From the NCBI GenBank assembly GCA_014526335.1, contig JACTAT010000006.1, positions 2,415,819-2,479,818 on the forward strand: DNA of 64,000 nt. Reading direction: 5' to 3'. Positions 38,101 through 53,100 of this stretch are shown here, in pieces (position 1 is the stretch's first letter; each line of letters starts with the position of its first letter). The notes beneath the pieces are model-generated. The model had not been told where the DNA came from. It worked only from the letters and a program-made list of their open reading frames with translations, and ran no database searches. This DNA comes from Chrysaora quinquecirrha (lineage: Eukaryota > Cnidaria > Scyphozoa > Semaeostomeae > Pelagiidae). Both the position numbers and the translations under genes were made by a program.

Positions 38101-41100
38101 TGATTTTCAGCAAGAGTGCTTCCACAGTTTCTTATCAGACGTTTCTTATAGGAGCTTTCCAAACCCTCTCTTATACACGGGAACCTCAATATAACGTTCA
38201 GTACACCTGTGTGACCAATTTTATTGTCTGTTGTGTGGAAAGGTTTCCGCTGTATCGAGGCTGTTTTAACACTGAAACGAGTCTCAGTGCAATTTATTTG
38301 TCCGTTGTTTTGAGCTGTCCATTTGTCGGGCTTCCTCTTTCGTTTGAAACATTCCTAGATTATGCAAAGCTATTAGACTTATTACCTGAGTGCCAGTTAT
38401 CGTTCATCAAACCGAGACAAACACCAAACCGAGATCGCTCAAATTACGTAGAAAAACTAGCTACGTAAACCTCGACGTGAAGTACGTAACTATCGATGAG
38501 CGTCCAGCATTTGAAATCAATAGCGATAACAGCTACACTTTTTTTTTAATAAGCAACTTGAATTTCGTCCAGTCCTCAAAGTTGCTTAAAATTTTAGACA
38601 TTTCAGCCTTCAAAGTTGCTTAAACGTTGCTTGACATTTTTTGTACCTACTAACCACCCCTGACTTCGTGGGTCAAAATCGTCATCTGTTAGGCCTACTT
38701 TTGGGAGACAGTAAGTGGAAAAACGTTAGCTAACGAACTTCAACATGCAAAACATAAGAACGAAGAACAATTTCCTAACACAAGAAAGAGAATAAGCTTG
38801 GTTGTTTGACTTCTTAGTTGCTTACAGTAATTCAATTGAGCCCTCAAGTTGCTTAATGTTAAGGTCAGTTCAGCCCTCGTTGCTTTTTGAGCGGTTGCTT
38901 ATTAAAAGAAAAGTATATCTTCAGTTTATCTTAGGGAAGTGTTTCAACTTCCAAGTTAGTTCTGTCAAAGATTTTTTCATCCTTTAACGATGGAAAATGA
39001 AAGGACCAAAGGACCACCATGTCGCGTATTACTAGAGTTACATGTCACAGGCAGATTGCCAGTATTAACTTTCATATCCACCACTTTCAACTTACCTGAA
39101 CTGTAGCACAATGAAAGTCACATAGAACGTGAGTTAATGATCTGTCGAATTTCCACGCAAATTAAACAATCTTCATCGATTCGTATATATGGTTATCGTA
39201 TTTTATAAAAGGAAAAACCTAGCTGAAACCACCCGAGGCTAGCTGGAACCAATTGAGCCCTGCAGAAACCAGATAACGCTACCCGAAACCATGCCCGAAA
39301 CCAGCTGAAACCAGATGAAGCCACCTCCGAACCCATCCAAAGCCAGCTGCAACCAGATAAGGCCACCTGAACCCAGCTGAAAACACCCGAACCCAGCTGA
39401 AACCAGTTGAGCCCAGCTGAAACCAGATTGAAGCCACCTGAACTAAGCTGAACCAAGCTGAAAAAATCCGAACCCAGCTGAAACCAAACCAGCTGAAACC
39501 AGCTAAAACCACCCGAACCCAGCTTAAACCAGCTGAACCCAGCTGAAAACACCCGAACAAAGCTGAAAGCAGTAGAAACCACCTGAGACCAGCTGGGACC
39601 ATCGGAGCCCAGCTAAAAACAGTTAATCCTAGTAGGGAAACAAGCTGAACCTTGAGGAAAATGAAATCAGAATTTCTTTTAACGACACTTCGTTTGCAAC
39701 AAAGCCTAGTGCATGTTCCGAAAGAGTTTGTAAAGACTGTTCTTGGAGCAACCAAACTTACAATTAATTAATAAACTAATAGACCACTCTAGTCTTTATA
39801 TAATTTGGGTAGTAAGCAAAAACAATCATGACAGTCCTTGCGAGAGTATTATTAACCTAAGCTCTGCTAAGCTTACAGCTCATTTAACTAAAAATACATG
39901 AATGTGCTCTCCTGAAAGCTCAAAGAACAAATGTGTCTTGTTGCCTGTCAAAAATGATATGGTCTGAACTGTTTACTCCAAAATCTTCTTTGAGCTTTGT
40001 CACGCTTTCAGCTTTTGATACGAAGATTTATTTTGGTTGATTTTACACTAAGAGGCAACAAGAATCTCTTGTCAAAAGAGAGCTTATCAAGAGAGAGCCG
40101 TTCATGAAAGGAACCCTTATCTACTTTTCATTTCTATATTTTTGGAGGTCATTGCTGCAGTGGAAAAACTTGTCTTTAACCAGTTTCTGCCTTATTGACA
40201 TATGTCTCTTGATATGTGTAGAAAAGCTCCCACCCCTCATTTTTATAAGTTAAAACTTATTAGGACCTCTTTAAACATTAGGACTTTTATAAGAGCATTA
40301 GGACTTTTATAAGAGCAAGACTAAAGGCCAATCAACTTTTGCAATTTGGGTAGACTTATTACAAAAGTAGTATTTTTCTCTTCTAAGTCTAATTTAATAG
40401 ATAGGTCGCTCTTACACAGGGCTTCGTCCGCTTGAAACGCTCAGGCCATTCAATTCAATCTTCTAGATTTGTAAATGGTTGTTGTTGTTGGTAAGATTTT
40501 TACTCGTAGCTACTAAAGCTATGGCTAAACTAGGAGACGTGTCGCGCGCGGTATTGTAATCGGCGTGTCTCCCAGGGTGGCTAAACTTGTGAGGGACAAG
40601 CGACCAACATGTCCCCCGAGTCGCATAGACAAGAAATATTACTGTTGTCTCCCAGAAAAATTTGCGTGTCTCTCGCTATAAATTTTGTCGCGCACTACAA
40701 AATTTGCGAGGTGGCTAAACTGGGAGACATTGAAGGGATATATCAGACGCGACAATGTCGCAGATGACATGTCTCCTAGTTTAGCAAGGCCTTAAGGGTG
40801 GTACTATACGTAATGAGTCTAATTGGTTGATGCTACAGGAATTTGGCCCTATGTTTCCTTGAAACTGAAGGGTATTTTAAACTTAGACGTATCACAAAGA
40901 GGGCTGCTTTGTTTGTACATATGGAACTCTCTCCGGCCACCATGCTTGCCAATTTCAAGGTAACAGACCCCACAGTTTCTTCGTTTGTTTCTTGGTGGCG
41001 GTTTCTCACGGACATAAGGCCAAGAATTGTATTAATTGATTCTTGCTATTTACGGACGGAGAACATTTCTAATATATCTTCTCTCAGTCTTATTATTCAA

Positions 41101-44100
41101 TTTCACATTAATATACAGACAAACATGACATTGGAAAAAGACTTTTCGGGCTTGTGTGTTGTTTTGAAGTCCATAGAAGATAACGTTGCCCTTCTTAACC
41201 TTGTGATCCCTGGGATAGCAGACCACTCAATTGAGAAGCAAATCTGAAATTCAATAGTGGGATTTGGATTGAGGTTGTATTGATTGATTACGAGACAACA
41301 GGCTTCCTTATTCGTTATTTGGTATTGGAACGGGGGACTAAATCTTGTTGTCGTTTTTGTGTGTGTATGGACCATGAAGTTTTTAGGTGACATAAAGTGC
41401 TTCACAAGAGTTCTAAGATCCTTCCCCTCTCGTTTACCCATCGTTACACCTGGCACTGATTCTTTTTCTTCAAATATATGGCATATGCTTTGTAAGGGAA
41501 GGGAAGATAATTAAGATTAACGACACAGGCTTTTCCAGTGCATATTTAAGCCTGAAGGTCCGGATTGGGAATTACCTCTAACTGGGGTGCCCCCCCAACC
41601 GACACCACTTATAAGGGTAGCAAACGCCGAAGCTAAATCGCTAACCCTATACATAGAGAGTGATGCTTCTATGCCAGTTGGCAGTGAGTGGAACTGTACC
41701 CAGGAACTTCTTGGAGAGAGGCATCAATGCAATCCAATACACTCGACTACCACTAATCTACCACCTAGAAGGATTCCCCCGGCTGACTTTACATTCGAAT
41801 GACGTCACTTTATATATATTTTTCCAGGATCACGGAGATTGCAGCAGAGCTAGCTCATCGATCAAGCAAGTTGTGCAATCGTTTCAAGAGCAAGGAAAGG
41901 TAAATCTGACTCATTTGTTTTCAAATTTCGTACTTGTTCACTTTGTGCAAGCAAGGATGAATTTTTATTAATAAGCCAGTAACGACGATGAATAGGTCTT
42001 CTTGTCATTAAGCTTTTCATTCTTATTGCTAAGACTTCAAGATTGCAGCAAAACATTTTCAATCGTACTGATTTTCGTCTGACACTTATCAGAGTAAGAA
42101 ACATTGAATATGCAGATAAACGAACGAAAGCTACATCGAAAAAACCTGCTATAGTGCAAAGCTAATAAGATCGTACTCAGGAATTATAGTGTGGGGTAGG
42201 GCCCCAGCGCATGAGCCATACTATGCCACCATAGATACTACCTTTGTTTTTGTTGTGAATGCCCTTTTCAGGTGGAAATCTAGTCTCGCAATAAAAGCTC
42301 AACTTTGTGCTTCCAGGAGCTCCTAGGCTGTCCACCGTCGCAGAGAGTTTTATCAAAGATTGCAGATAGCTATTAAGCTCGACTGATCTTGCCGACACTA
42401 ACGGAGCGCATAGTTATCTTTCGCGTGGCTCCATTAATAGAAAACACAAAAATCGATCACCTTTCTTGTCATTTTTAAAGCTTTTCACTTCTCAGAAACT
42501 GGCATCAGAAGCAAACTAAAACAATTGACTAAGACGAAATGTTTCGATCTGCTTCTGACGTTTATACTATGAGTAGTGTCAGATGGAAAAATCTTCTAAG
42601 TATGTCCATAGATATAATTAGGACAGTTAAGGGTGTCGTCCGTAACGTGGAGGGTTATCATTAGTACAGTGGAGGATGAGCAGTATCGTAGAGGGTTTTC
42701 ATCAGTACAGTGGAGGGTTATCATCAGTACAGTGGAGGGTTATCTTTTGTAACGTGGAGGGATATAATCAGTACAGTGGAGAGCGGAGGGTGCCATTGCA
42801 AAGTTGAGGGTTTTCATCAGTACATCTGTAACGTGGAGGAACATCATCAGTACAGTGGAGGGTACCGATGCAGCATAAAGGGTTATCAGAAGCAGTCTAA
42901 AACAATTGACTAAGACGAAATGTTTCGATCTGTTTCTGACGTTTATGCCATGAGTAGTATCAGATGAAAAAATCTTCTAAGTATGTCCAAAGAAGTTTCG
43001 CTTTTCTCGCAATTTGAAATTTTGTACTAGTCGGACTATTATTTATCAAGCAGTACTTTGTTGTTCTGGGCAGATAATACGTACCAAATAAATTTTTTAA
43101 TCGGCCTTTTTCAAAACCAACCGTTTTACTTTGCGTATTTTCCGTGGAAAATTGTACAAAATTATTTACTTCCATTATCCCTTTAAGAAAGCGATGCGAT
43201 TTTAAATTTCAAATTTTATAAATCTTTAATCATTAGCTTGATTAATATTTTACATTGTTTGCTCTTACTGCATTGCTTTTTCAACAAAATTCATTAAAAT
43301 TTCTCTCTTTGCTAGGATTTATCATTGGGGATTGGAAAAGCTGATTTTCTATTACTCGTTCCTGTCTTCGTCGCTGACGGTTGGCAGCCGAAAGATCTTT
43401 CCATTTAAAGGTTAGTTTTGTCTTCTTCTTCTTTCCTTCTTCTTCTTCTTCCAAACAGGGGCTGACTGGCAGGGATGCTAGGTTGCAAGTGCAACCCGGG
43501 CCTTCTTATTATAGGGTCTTTAACAAACTGTTTCTTGGTTTCTTGAGCAAATCTCTTCGATTTCTTAAGATTTCGAAGAGATTTGGATTGTTTCGCTCAG
43601 TCTGAAAACAGTTGGAAATAACAGAAATTGTTTCTCAATGCAGAAAATTGAAAAGAAGTAAAAATAAACAACATAATCAGCATATGCGCACAAAAATATG
43701 GAAGCAAGAAAATATAGAAATGCGAAAATGTGTATAAAGGGAGACGATTTTGCCATCGAAATATCGCAAATAAGGAAAGAAGTATTATACATGAACATTA
43801 GTCCTTGCCTTGAATTAATTTTTTACAGAGGAGCTCGCTAGAAGCAACTAACAAGAAAAAATCGCTAAAGTAAAAACAGGCCCCTTTTACTGGAAATAGC
43901 AACCCTTGAGATTCGCTGCCAGTCCGCCTCTGCTTCCAAAAGCCGTTTGCAAGTATTGTCACAGGGTTTGCTGACTGAATCCTTCTCCGACAGAGCAATC
44001 TGTATCTTCTTCATAAGGCCTGCAAGTCTTACGATGTTGTCCCTCCGTCTTTTTCTTGGCCTTTTTCTTGTTCCTCTCCTTTTCGTTTCTTTGCTCAGTA

Positions 44101-47100
44101 TTTTTTTGGTTGGATATCCTGATTCATCCCCGCATTTCATGCCCAAACCACCTCAGTCTTATTATTCTGACTTTATCGTTTATCTTGTTTACTCCTGGCA
44201 CTTTCCTCATGGTATCGCTACGCTCTCATCTCTGAGTGTCACTCCTTCGATTCTTCTTAGGATTTGCATCACTGTTGCTTCCAGGATCTTTTCTTCTTTC
44301 TTACCAGCTGTCCATATTAGTTCTATCTGCTTTTCTAATCTACTTTTGGCCAAGCATTCTAGATTTAGAAAAAGGCAAATTTTTGAGAAACGGTATCAAA
44401 GATTTCAAGAAACTGAGAATTCCCTAGACCAGGGATTATCCAAAAAGGAACCTTAAATTTCAATGAAGAAGTGAGCCAGGAGGAAATTGGAAATTTTGCC
44501 TACTACTACTAGCCTAAGGCTACTCAGTCGACTTTTCACTTTACCCCTAGTCTGGATGCATATAGCGTCAAACGGCGCTTATAAGTATCGATCATGTACC
44601 CGTTTTATACACCAATAGACAGAGGCACATTTGGTCTAACAACTTGTCCAGTGTTGTTATCTTCGCAATCACAAGTGGCTGGACCGTGGCTCTAACACAC
44701 AACATTTTCATTGTGAGTCCTGTACGCTAACCGATGCTCCACAGAAAGCACAAACCTGAATTGCAGCTCTGATTCGCTCACAACTTCCCGATTGTAACCG
44801 GTATTGACGTTGAGGATGGCTAAGTACTGCTTTAAGCTCACTAAGTATTATTTTAGTAAACAATACAGGACTTGGCCCTTATGCATCAACATGTGCTTAG
44901 GACAACGCATCAACGAGGTTAGACGAAGCTTCAGGTTCAAAGATGCGGTGAAAAGGAAATCTAAGAGAAAAATTAGAGCAAAGGCTATCAGACTAGATAT
45001 GTGGATGACATTAACCCACAACCGACCAGTATGGAGAACACTGACTCACAAACATGATCACAAACAAATAACTCAAACAATAGAACAGTCATCATTGATC
45101 CGACAGACTGCATATGGTCATGATGATAATGACTGTTTTGAAGCTTGTTTTCTCTTTGGAACAGAGGGATGTCTAGTTGTTGTTTAATTGCTGCCTTAAC
45201 TTTGTAGTTTAGACATACAGATTGATTGATTGAGACTGATGCAAAACTACTATGCTTGACTTGATAGCTTATGGCTGGCCATTCTGTTCAACCAGTCCGC
45301 TGCCTCTGGGTTCCTTCTTGAACTGTAGTAAAACTTCTATATTATGGAAACCTGGGCACCATGTTAATGTCCGTGTTAGATAGGTGTCCGATGTTAGGAG
45401 ACTGTCTTAGCAAAAAAATGACCTTTGGGAAGAAAACATTGTCCGTAATGAGGTGTCCATTGATAGTAGTTCCCCTGTATAAAGATGCCCCAACAGATCA
45501 TGCTCTATCTAGTCCTATACATTCATATCACTTTGGCATTCTAGAAGGTGGTCCTAGCAAGCACGTTCTGTTCCGTTTTTCATTTTTTCGGGAAATCTAT
45601 AAAGTTTTATTTGGTTGTTAATCTTCCTGGCTGAATTGGTTGTCAGGTGATTTAAACGATATTGTTAAAGAGGTAATTGTGTGTTAAGAAGGACCTCTGA
45701 AGTAGAAAACCGTTAAACTCGAGTTGGTGTTAAAAGAGCTTTCCATTAAGAGGCTTTGTTCGGTGAGGAAATTTTTCGTACCTTAGTGATCTCTTGATCT
45801 TTTTTGTTCATTGTTCAGTGAATATTCATCGACAGTTTAACAGAAAATTCTTCAATGCTCTGCTATAGATCGTAAAACCTTCACTCTACGCTATCTTGCA
45901 ATCTTTTCATTTTCATGTAATTGACTCGCACTGCCCATAGCTTCATATCACATCTCTTTGTTGTACAAGTTTTTTATATTTTTATATGGAACACATTTGT
46001 ACGCGGAGCTGAATATTCGCAAAAAATTTAAGGAACTTCAAGAGACTATCAAGGGTCAGATGAAAAACTAAGAATAACCTATCTAACGTATAGACTTACT
46101 ACATGAGTCGTAGTTATCGCTATTGAATTGAATTGCTTGACGCTCAAACTGACTGAAGCGAACAACAACAACATAAATTCAATTCAATGTGAGCGAAAGT
46201 TAGGGACTTGGGAAGCAAGTCTATCTAACGTATATAACTACATATTTCCCATCCTACTTACCCAAAAAACCATTGTGAAAAACCCAGTTTGCAGTTGAAG
46301 TTAAAAAATGAAGCAAGATTCAACCAAGCTGTACAAATGAGGATAACGAGGATAAGTATACATGTAACTAGTCTTTGAGTTGTGCATAGAACTTCAGGAT
46401 AGTGAAAGGCCGTTTTTCGTCTGAAACTCCACAGGGTATAAGCATCAGAAACAGACTAAAACAATTCACTAAGGCTGAATATGTACCAAGATGCATATCG
46501 AAATATTATTAGGATAGTGAAGGTTGTCGTCAATAACGTGGAGGGTTATCATTCGTACAGTGAAGGATGTGAAGTATCGAGGGTTATTATCTGTACAGTG
46601 GAGGGTGCCAATACAACGTGGAGGGTTATCATCAGTAAAATGTTGGGCTATGTCATTTGTGGTTGAGGGGATATCATCAGTACAGTGAAGGGTTATCATT
46701 TGTAACGTGGAGGGATATCCATACCATTAGCACAGCGGAGGATGCCATTGCAAAGTGAAGGGTTTTCATCAGTACAGTGGAAGCTTATCATCTGTAACGT
46801 GGAGGAACATCATCCGTACAGTGGAGGGTACCGATGCAGCATAAAGGGTTATCATCAGTGCAGTGGAGGATGTGAAGTATCGAGGGTTATCATCTGTGCA
46901 GTGGAGGGTGCCAATGCAACGTGGAGGATTATCATTTGTAACGTGGAGGGATATCCATACCATTAGTACAGCGGAGGATGCCATTGCATAGTGGAGGGTT
47001 TTCTTCAGTACAGCGGAGGCTTATCATCTGTAACGTGGAGGGATATCATCAGTACAGTGGAGGGCTCCAGTGTAACACGGAGGGCTATCATCAGTACAGT

Positions 47101-50100
47101 GGAGGATTTGAAGTATCGAGGGTTATCTCTGTGCAGTGGAGGGCTTTCATTTGTGGTGGGTAGATATCCTCAGTAGCTACAGTGGAGGGTGTGAAGCATC
47201 GTGAAGGGTTAACAATGAAGGCAAATGAGTAGGTAGCCGATAGCCGATGTAGGATATGACTTTTGGCGTTGTTAATGAGAAATTAGAGACTAAGAATATA
47301 GATGATCAAGAAGACCTAAACCAAGTTTATCAAACAAAAATGATTACAGTAAAGATAAGAAGCTGCGATCTGCTTTATAGATGTTTTTTTAAAGGCTCTC
47401 TACCAACAAAACAACGAACATAAAAGACGTATTTAGTTAGGTGTCCATGGCAATCTGGAATAATCCCTCAATGCGTCAAATTTCTTTCAAAGATATGTCT
47501 GACCAAAAAGGCGCCATTACTTTAGCGGATTGCGGGTTCCACGCACAAACACGGGCCCGAGCGACAAAAACAGCCATTCAAATGTGATTATATGCCTCAC
47601 AACGAGAAGAACACCAGAGCTTATACTTGGACGGAAATCCACAACGAATCCTCTTCGAAATAAATCCTTGAAAAATGCATTTAAGCTTAGATGTATTTTT
47701 TAATGTTCAGTTTGTTTATGATGCTAAGCAAAAAGTCAGTCATATCTATGATTTTTGCTTCGAAATAGATGTTATGTAGATGCTAAATAACAGAAGTTAG
47801 CTTTTCAGTTGTTTAGCTGTGCCTCTGTTTAAGCTGCAGCCCTGGAAATTCTACTTAAAAGTCATTATTATGGGCGAAGGGACAAGCGGGGGGGGGGGGA
47901 TAGAATAGAGACTGGGGTATCAAAAAGCTTTCATAAGAAGGGAGTGATCTTGGGTAGCTTTTGAAAAGTAAAGAGCTTAACAAGTAGCACCCCACAATAG
48001 ATGGGATTCCTACCTGGACTGCATGACCAGAGCCAACGACGTTTTCTCTGAGCTATAAAGGCCAATGAAGTCGCCGAGTAACTCTCCAAATATCATAGCC
48101 CAAAGCTCTCCTCCTGGTTAACCTTTTTTGTTTCGGCTATGTTAAGCCTTCTTCAGCACCAACATATGTATATGTATTTGTCATGAATGGCGAACACTAG
48201 GATAGATTTTTCCACAAGTTGCATAGGAAAAAAGGAAAATAGGTTACGGCACTTCGTTTGAGGGTCGAGGTTATGTTTCTTGGTAGTACAGACTCGCTTG
48301 TTTGATTGGATAAATCTCAGTATGAAATCAAAATAACCTCAGAAGACTTTCCGTCAAAGAACTGGACAACTTTCTCACGAAAATAGGAAATTCATTGAGA
48401 AATAGAAATTAAAGCAGCGAATGGAGATAAGGAAGTCTAACAGAAATTGGAAATAATGAGTTTAGGAGGGGTTTCATTGCCAATAGGTAAATCGAGATGA
48501 GCGAATTTGGAAAGCAAAATAAACTGACTGGGAGAATTAATATAAAGAAAAGTCAGATAAGGTCCTAGGAGGTAGGAGACATATTAATGATCTGATTGGC
48601 TGCTGAAACATTGGAATTATTAAGTGACGTCACAATGTCATGAAAATTTTACATCGAAATAGGTAAAATTTATGCAAATAAGATGACTCTCCTCCGACGT
48701 TTCTTCTTTCGATGCCTAGGTCAAAATTGCACATATTTACTGTATACACCTTACTGTTGTACCTTATTAGAGACATATTGCGTAACATTTATCCTAGACT
48801 TACTACACGGGTCCCAGTTATCGCAGCTACCATCTTTAATTGTTGTTGTCAGAAAGCTGCTCAAACTGGCGGTGTAGCAGTGGACAGTGTAGCGACAGAC
48901 AGTGGTGGACAGTGTAGCGAATTGCTGTCGTCTTTGGTCTGGATTTGGCGAGCGGAACATGAGACTCGTGTAATAAGTCTATCTATTTCCTATCCCTATT
49001 GATGGCAACTTTTTTTGTGAGCTATTGGGAAAAAGGCACCTCCTTTCAACTCAACTCTGAGAAAACAGCAATTATCCCGAAGAATGGGATTAAATCTACT
49101 AGTTCTATGTCCAAAAGGGACCCTTGTTTTTCAAAAGTGAGTAGCTCTTCAAACGGGCACGTTTATTCCAGTGAAAAACAGTAGACGATTATTAAAAAAT
49201 TAAGGGTCTTAGGCCTTTTGGCCTTCTGTTGTTGCCATGTCGACCTGAATTCTTCTGAACTCTGTTCTCGGCAGCTGCGGACATATAACGGTCTTGATCA
49301 TCTGTAGTAGGCGGGCAACGCTAATTCTTCGGATTTTCAAAACCAAGGTGGATTATGCGAGGTCTGCATGTGTGGAATATCGTGATTTTAGCGAAATTTA
49401 CATGAGCCACTTTCTTTATAAAGCCACTTACTGTATACAGCTTTTTATAGAATACTCTTGGACCTTTTCTTTAATGCGACGAACTACATTTAGATATATC
49501 TTCATTTGCCTAGAGCTCATCCTGTATTCTACGCGACCCAAGAGAAGCAGAGCTTATCTAAGCTTGGGCCGCTAAATTAAAGTTTAAAAGTAACATCAGC
49601 ATCAATTTATTTAAGCTACAATAATCAATTACAACTTTCATACAAATCAGTTACAAAGCAATTAAGGAAAACACATAAGAGTTACAAATTTAGACAAATC
49701 AGCTCAATTGTAAATTTCATATAAAATTTTTTTTTTTTTTTTGTTTTTTTTTTTTTTTTCTTTTTACCAAGCAGGATCGGACAATGGTGTTGTAAAACAA
49801 CGCACAACATAGAAATACATATGATAGAAGAGTAATCAAGGATCTAACAGCTAATTTAAGTTAAATTTTTTATATAGCAATTAAATAATAAACAAAGTCT
49901 TATTAATATTTATCAAGTATCAGTTCTTTTAACTTAGTGGAGAAGGTTTTTGGATTTTGTATACCTTTAAGTGAAGTAGGCAAAGTATTCCAAAGACGAG
50001 CATCTTTATTTCTAATCATGAGATCACCCCATTTTCTATTCGCTTTATGGATTTGGTAATCTTTACGTTGTCGAGTTTCATATTCGTACGAAACTTCGTT

Positions 50101-53100
50101 CGTTAAAAAGTAATTCTGAAAAACTGTAGGAAGGTTTTCCTTATTGTGATGAACACGCTGCATAAATTTTAGAATTTTAAGTTCATATAAGTCATTGAGT
50201 TTAAGAAAATTAGTTTCTTTATGGATTGTATTAGTCGAATATCTATGATCTTTAAACCTTAGGATCCGAAGCATGAGCCACTTTCTTTATAAAGCCACTT
50301 ACTGTATACAGCTTTTTATAGAATACTCTTGGACCTTTTCTTTAATGCGACGAACTACATTTAGATATATCTTCATTTGCCTAGAGCTCAACCTTTCTGC
50401 TCGTTGGCAGACGTTCTTCATCAGAGCACACGTACTCCTCGCAATTCTGTTAGTTTTCTTTATTAGCTGTTAAGTTTATTAACTTATAATATACTGTAGC
50501 TAAACCTAAATCATGGGAGGTGCAGATCGTAAATTCGGAGAAACGATCAGTGGATCAACTCTCCTAAGTCTCGTAATACTGTATGGTGGTCTGTTGTAGA
50601 CTGGGATTACTGGAGAAAATACAACTAACATCAGCTCAGGGTCAGTTAATATGGAGCGAACTTCTAAATTTTTATTTGATCACACTACATGAGCCCCACT
50701 ACTTCACTCGATGTTTTTGTTGTTGTTTTTTCAATCGGTCAGTCTCCCCGAATCTCTTTTGAAGTGACAAATCAAAAGAGAGGAGCGTACACTAAAGACT
50801 CGTTGAGTGAGTCTTACTCAAATTACTACTGTTAGGCCATCGTTTAAATAGTTCTTGCTGCTGCTCAAAGCTGTTGTTGCTCCTTAAAAGAGTGGTACTC
50901 TCATTAAGAATAGGACTCTCTTTAAGAATGGGACTCTCTTTAAGAGTGGATCTCTTTTTAAGAGTGGGTCTTTCTTGAAGAGTTGATCCCTCTTTAAGAG
51001 AGGTTCTCTCTTTAAGACTTTGGTGTCTATTTAATAGGGGGTCTTTCTTTAAGAGTTGGCCTCTCTTTAAGAAAGGGTCTCTTTTTAAGAGCGGGTCCCT
51101 GCTTTAGAGTTGGTCTCTCTTTAGAAGTGGGTCTCTTTTTAATAACAGGTCTCTCTGTAAGAGTGGGCCTCTGTTTAAGAGTGGGTCTCTATTTAAGAGT
51201 TGGTCTCTCTTTAGGAAAGGGGCTCTTTTTAAGAGCGGGTAGCTGTTTTAGAGTTGGTCTCTGTTTAAGAATGGGTCTCTTTTTAATAATAAGTCTCTCT
51301 TTAAGAGTGGGTCTCTTTAAGAGTAGATCTCTCTTTAACAGTGCATCTCTCTTTAACAGTGGGTCGCTCTTTAAGAGTTGGTTTCTCTTTGAGTCTGTCT
51401 CTCTCTTTAAGACTTTTTCGTTGATGAGTCTAGATACGTTTTATGTCTCTTTCAATTAAAACAGGTTGCTGTCGTATTAATAAGCGATGGAAGCGTTTTG
51501 AAAATTTTTCTTCGGAGTTGTTTGTTTTGTCCTTACTAAAAATTATAAATTCCATCTGGTTTTTACCTAATTACAACCGCAAACTCTTATGCTAACATTG
51601 ACATTAATAAACTCTCAGACCAAAAATCGAAGAAAGGATAATCCGAAAAACGTGAAAAATCTAGGTGGATACCAACTTGATATCATAACTAATTCAATGA
51701 TTTATTGAAACCATCAACAAATCAACAGATCTTTAGGTTTTTCGCAATTATCTGCCACACCCTGCAACGTGTGTATCGCTATATCATTGAACGATGTATT
51801 AAAGCAAATCATGTGTTTGATTGCCTTCGTAACTCAATCTTTATCCTACCCTGAGAAAAATGATTTCTTGAAAACCAAGTCTCCCTCTTCTCGTTATTCG
51901 GGGTGAAGGGAAACCCTCCTCTCCCGTGCTCGTTATGGGGGTGAACAACAACCCTCTAGACTCATTGCAGATACGCTCCCAGACCCTTACGCTCCCTCTC
52001 ATAATATGAGTCCGCAGACTTATTACCTGAGTCCCAGCTCATAACAGTAATCCGAGACTACACTTTTTCTTAATAAGCAACTTGAATTTTGTCCAGCCCT
52101 CAAAGTTGCTTAAAATTTTAGACATTTCAGCCCTCAACGTTGCTTAAACGTTGCTTAACATTTTTTGTACCCACTAACCACCCCTGATTTCGCGAGTCAA
52201 AATCGTCATCTGTTAGGCCTACAACATGACTTTTGGGAGACAGTAAGTGGAAAAACGTTAGCTAACGAACTTCAACATGCAAAACATAAGAACGAAGAAC
52301 AATTTCCTAACACAAGAAAGAGAATAAGCTTGGTTGTTTGACTTCTTAGTTGCTTACAGTAATTCAATTGAGCCCTCAAGTTGCTTAATGTTAAGGTCAG
52401 TTCAGCCCTAGTTGCTTATTGAGCGGTTGCTTATTAAAAAAAGTGTGACACGAAAATTAGATTGCTTAAACTGGTTGTTGTAGCAGAGTGTCGGGGTGGT
52501 GAGGAGTGGAATCTAACGGTACAGGTAAACTAACAGCGAAGTCTAATATGAGTATGAGTATGAGCGAGTGGGATGTAGGAAGGTGGGGCTGAGAGCGAAT
52601 CTATAACTTTTGTTGTGATGATTCTAGACGGTTCTTCTTCCTTTGGACTTTCCATTACTCATGAAGCGCATTGTAAGAAGTCGCTTAGTTTCAGTCTCAA
52701 AACGTCATAACTCCATGTCGCAAAACGTCATTAGCTAATTACTCGACGTTCTAAATAAGACCATTGATACTATTTTAAGTATTTGACTCTCTATTCGTGG
52801 ATTAATTAAGAAGATTTCCTTAATTATGGAAGCATAAATAGATTCTATTATAAGGAGGTTCTATTATATATATTCTCTCTCAAAACTGCATCAGCAAACC
52901 GTCACTGAATCTGCTTACCGAACGATTACATTGCGTAACGTCGACCCCCTTTAATTTCTAATTAGACCACGCGTACAACTTTTCCAATGCCATTAGCATG
53001 GGCCATGTACCTAGGCTTTTATCCTATTAACCGATTAACAGCTTCTATGGCGGCCGTGATTCTACAATCTTGGAAAAAATATATCCGGACTGTTTGTGAT

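Noticed and set aside
39193..39755. Minus-strand frames rich in Gly, Phe, Ser and Trp
   Set aside because: Translation of the CAGCTGAAAC minisatellite in two frames; no splice or start context.
43947..44456. 169-codon plus-strand frame with hydrophobic stretches
   Set aside because: It is antisense to the degenerate LINE tail, whose basic coding strand gives a hydrophobic complement.
46469..47176. Several open frames and a possible CRISPR-like array
   Set aside because: Units are contiguous with no spacers, the host is eukaryotic, and the pattern recurs as a dispersed minisatellite.
51127..51459. Leu/Gly/Phe-rich open frame
   Set aside because: Translation of the CTCTTTAAGAG minisatellite.
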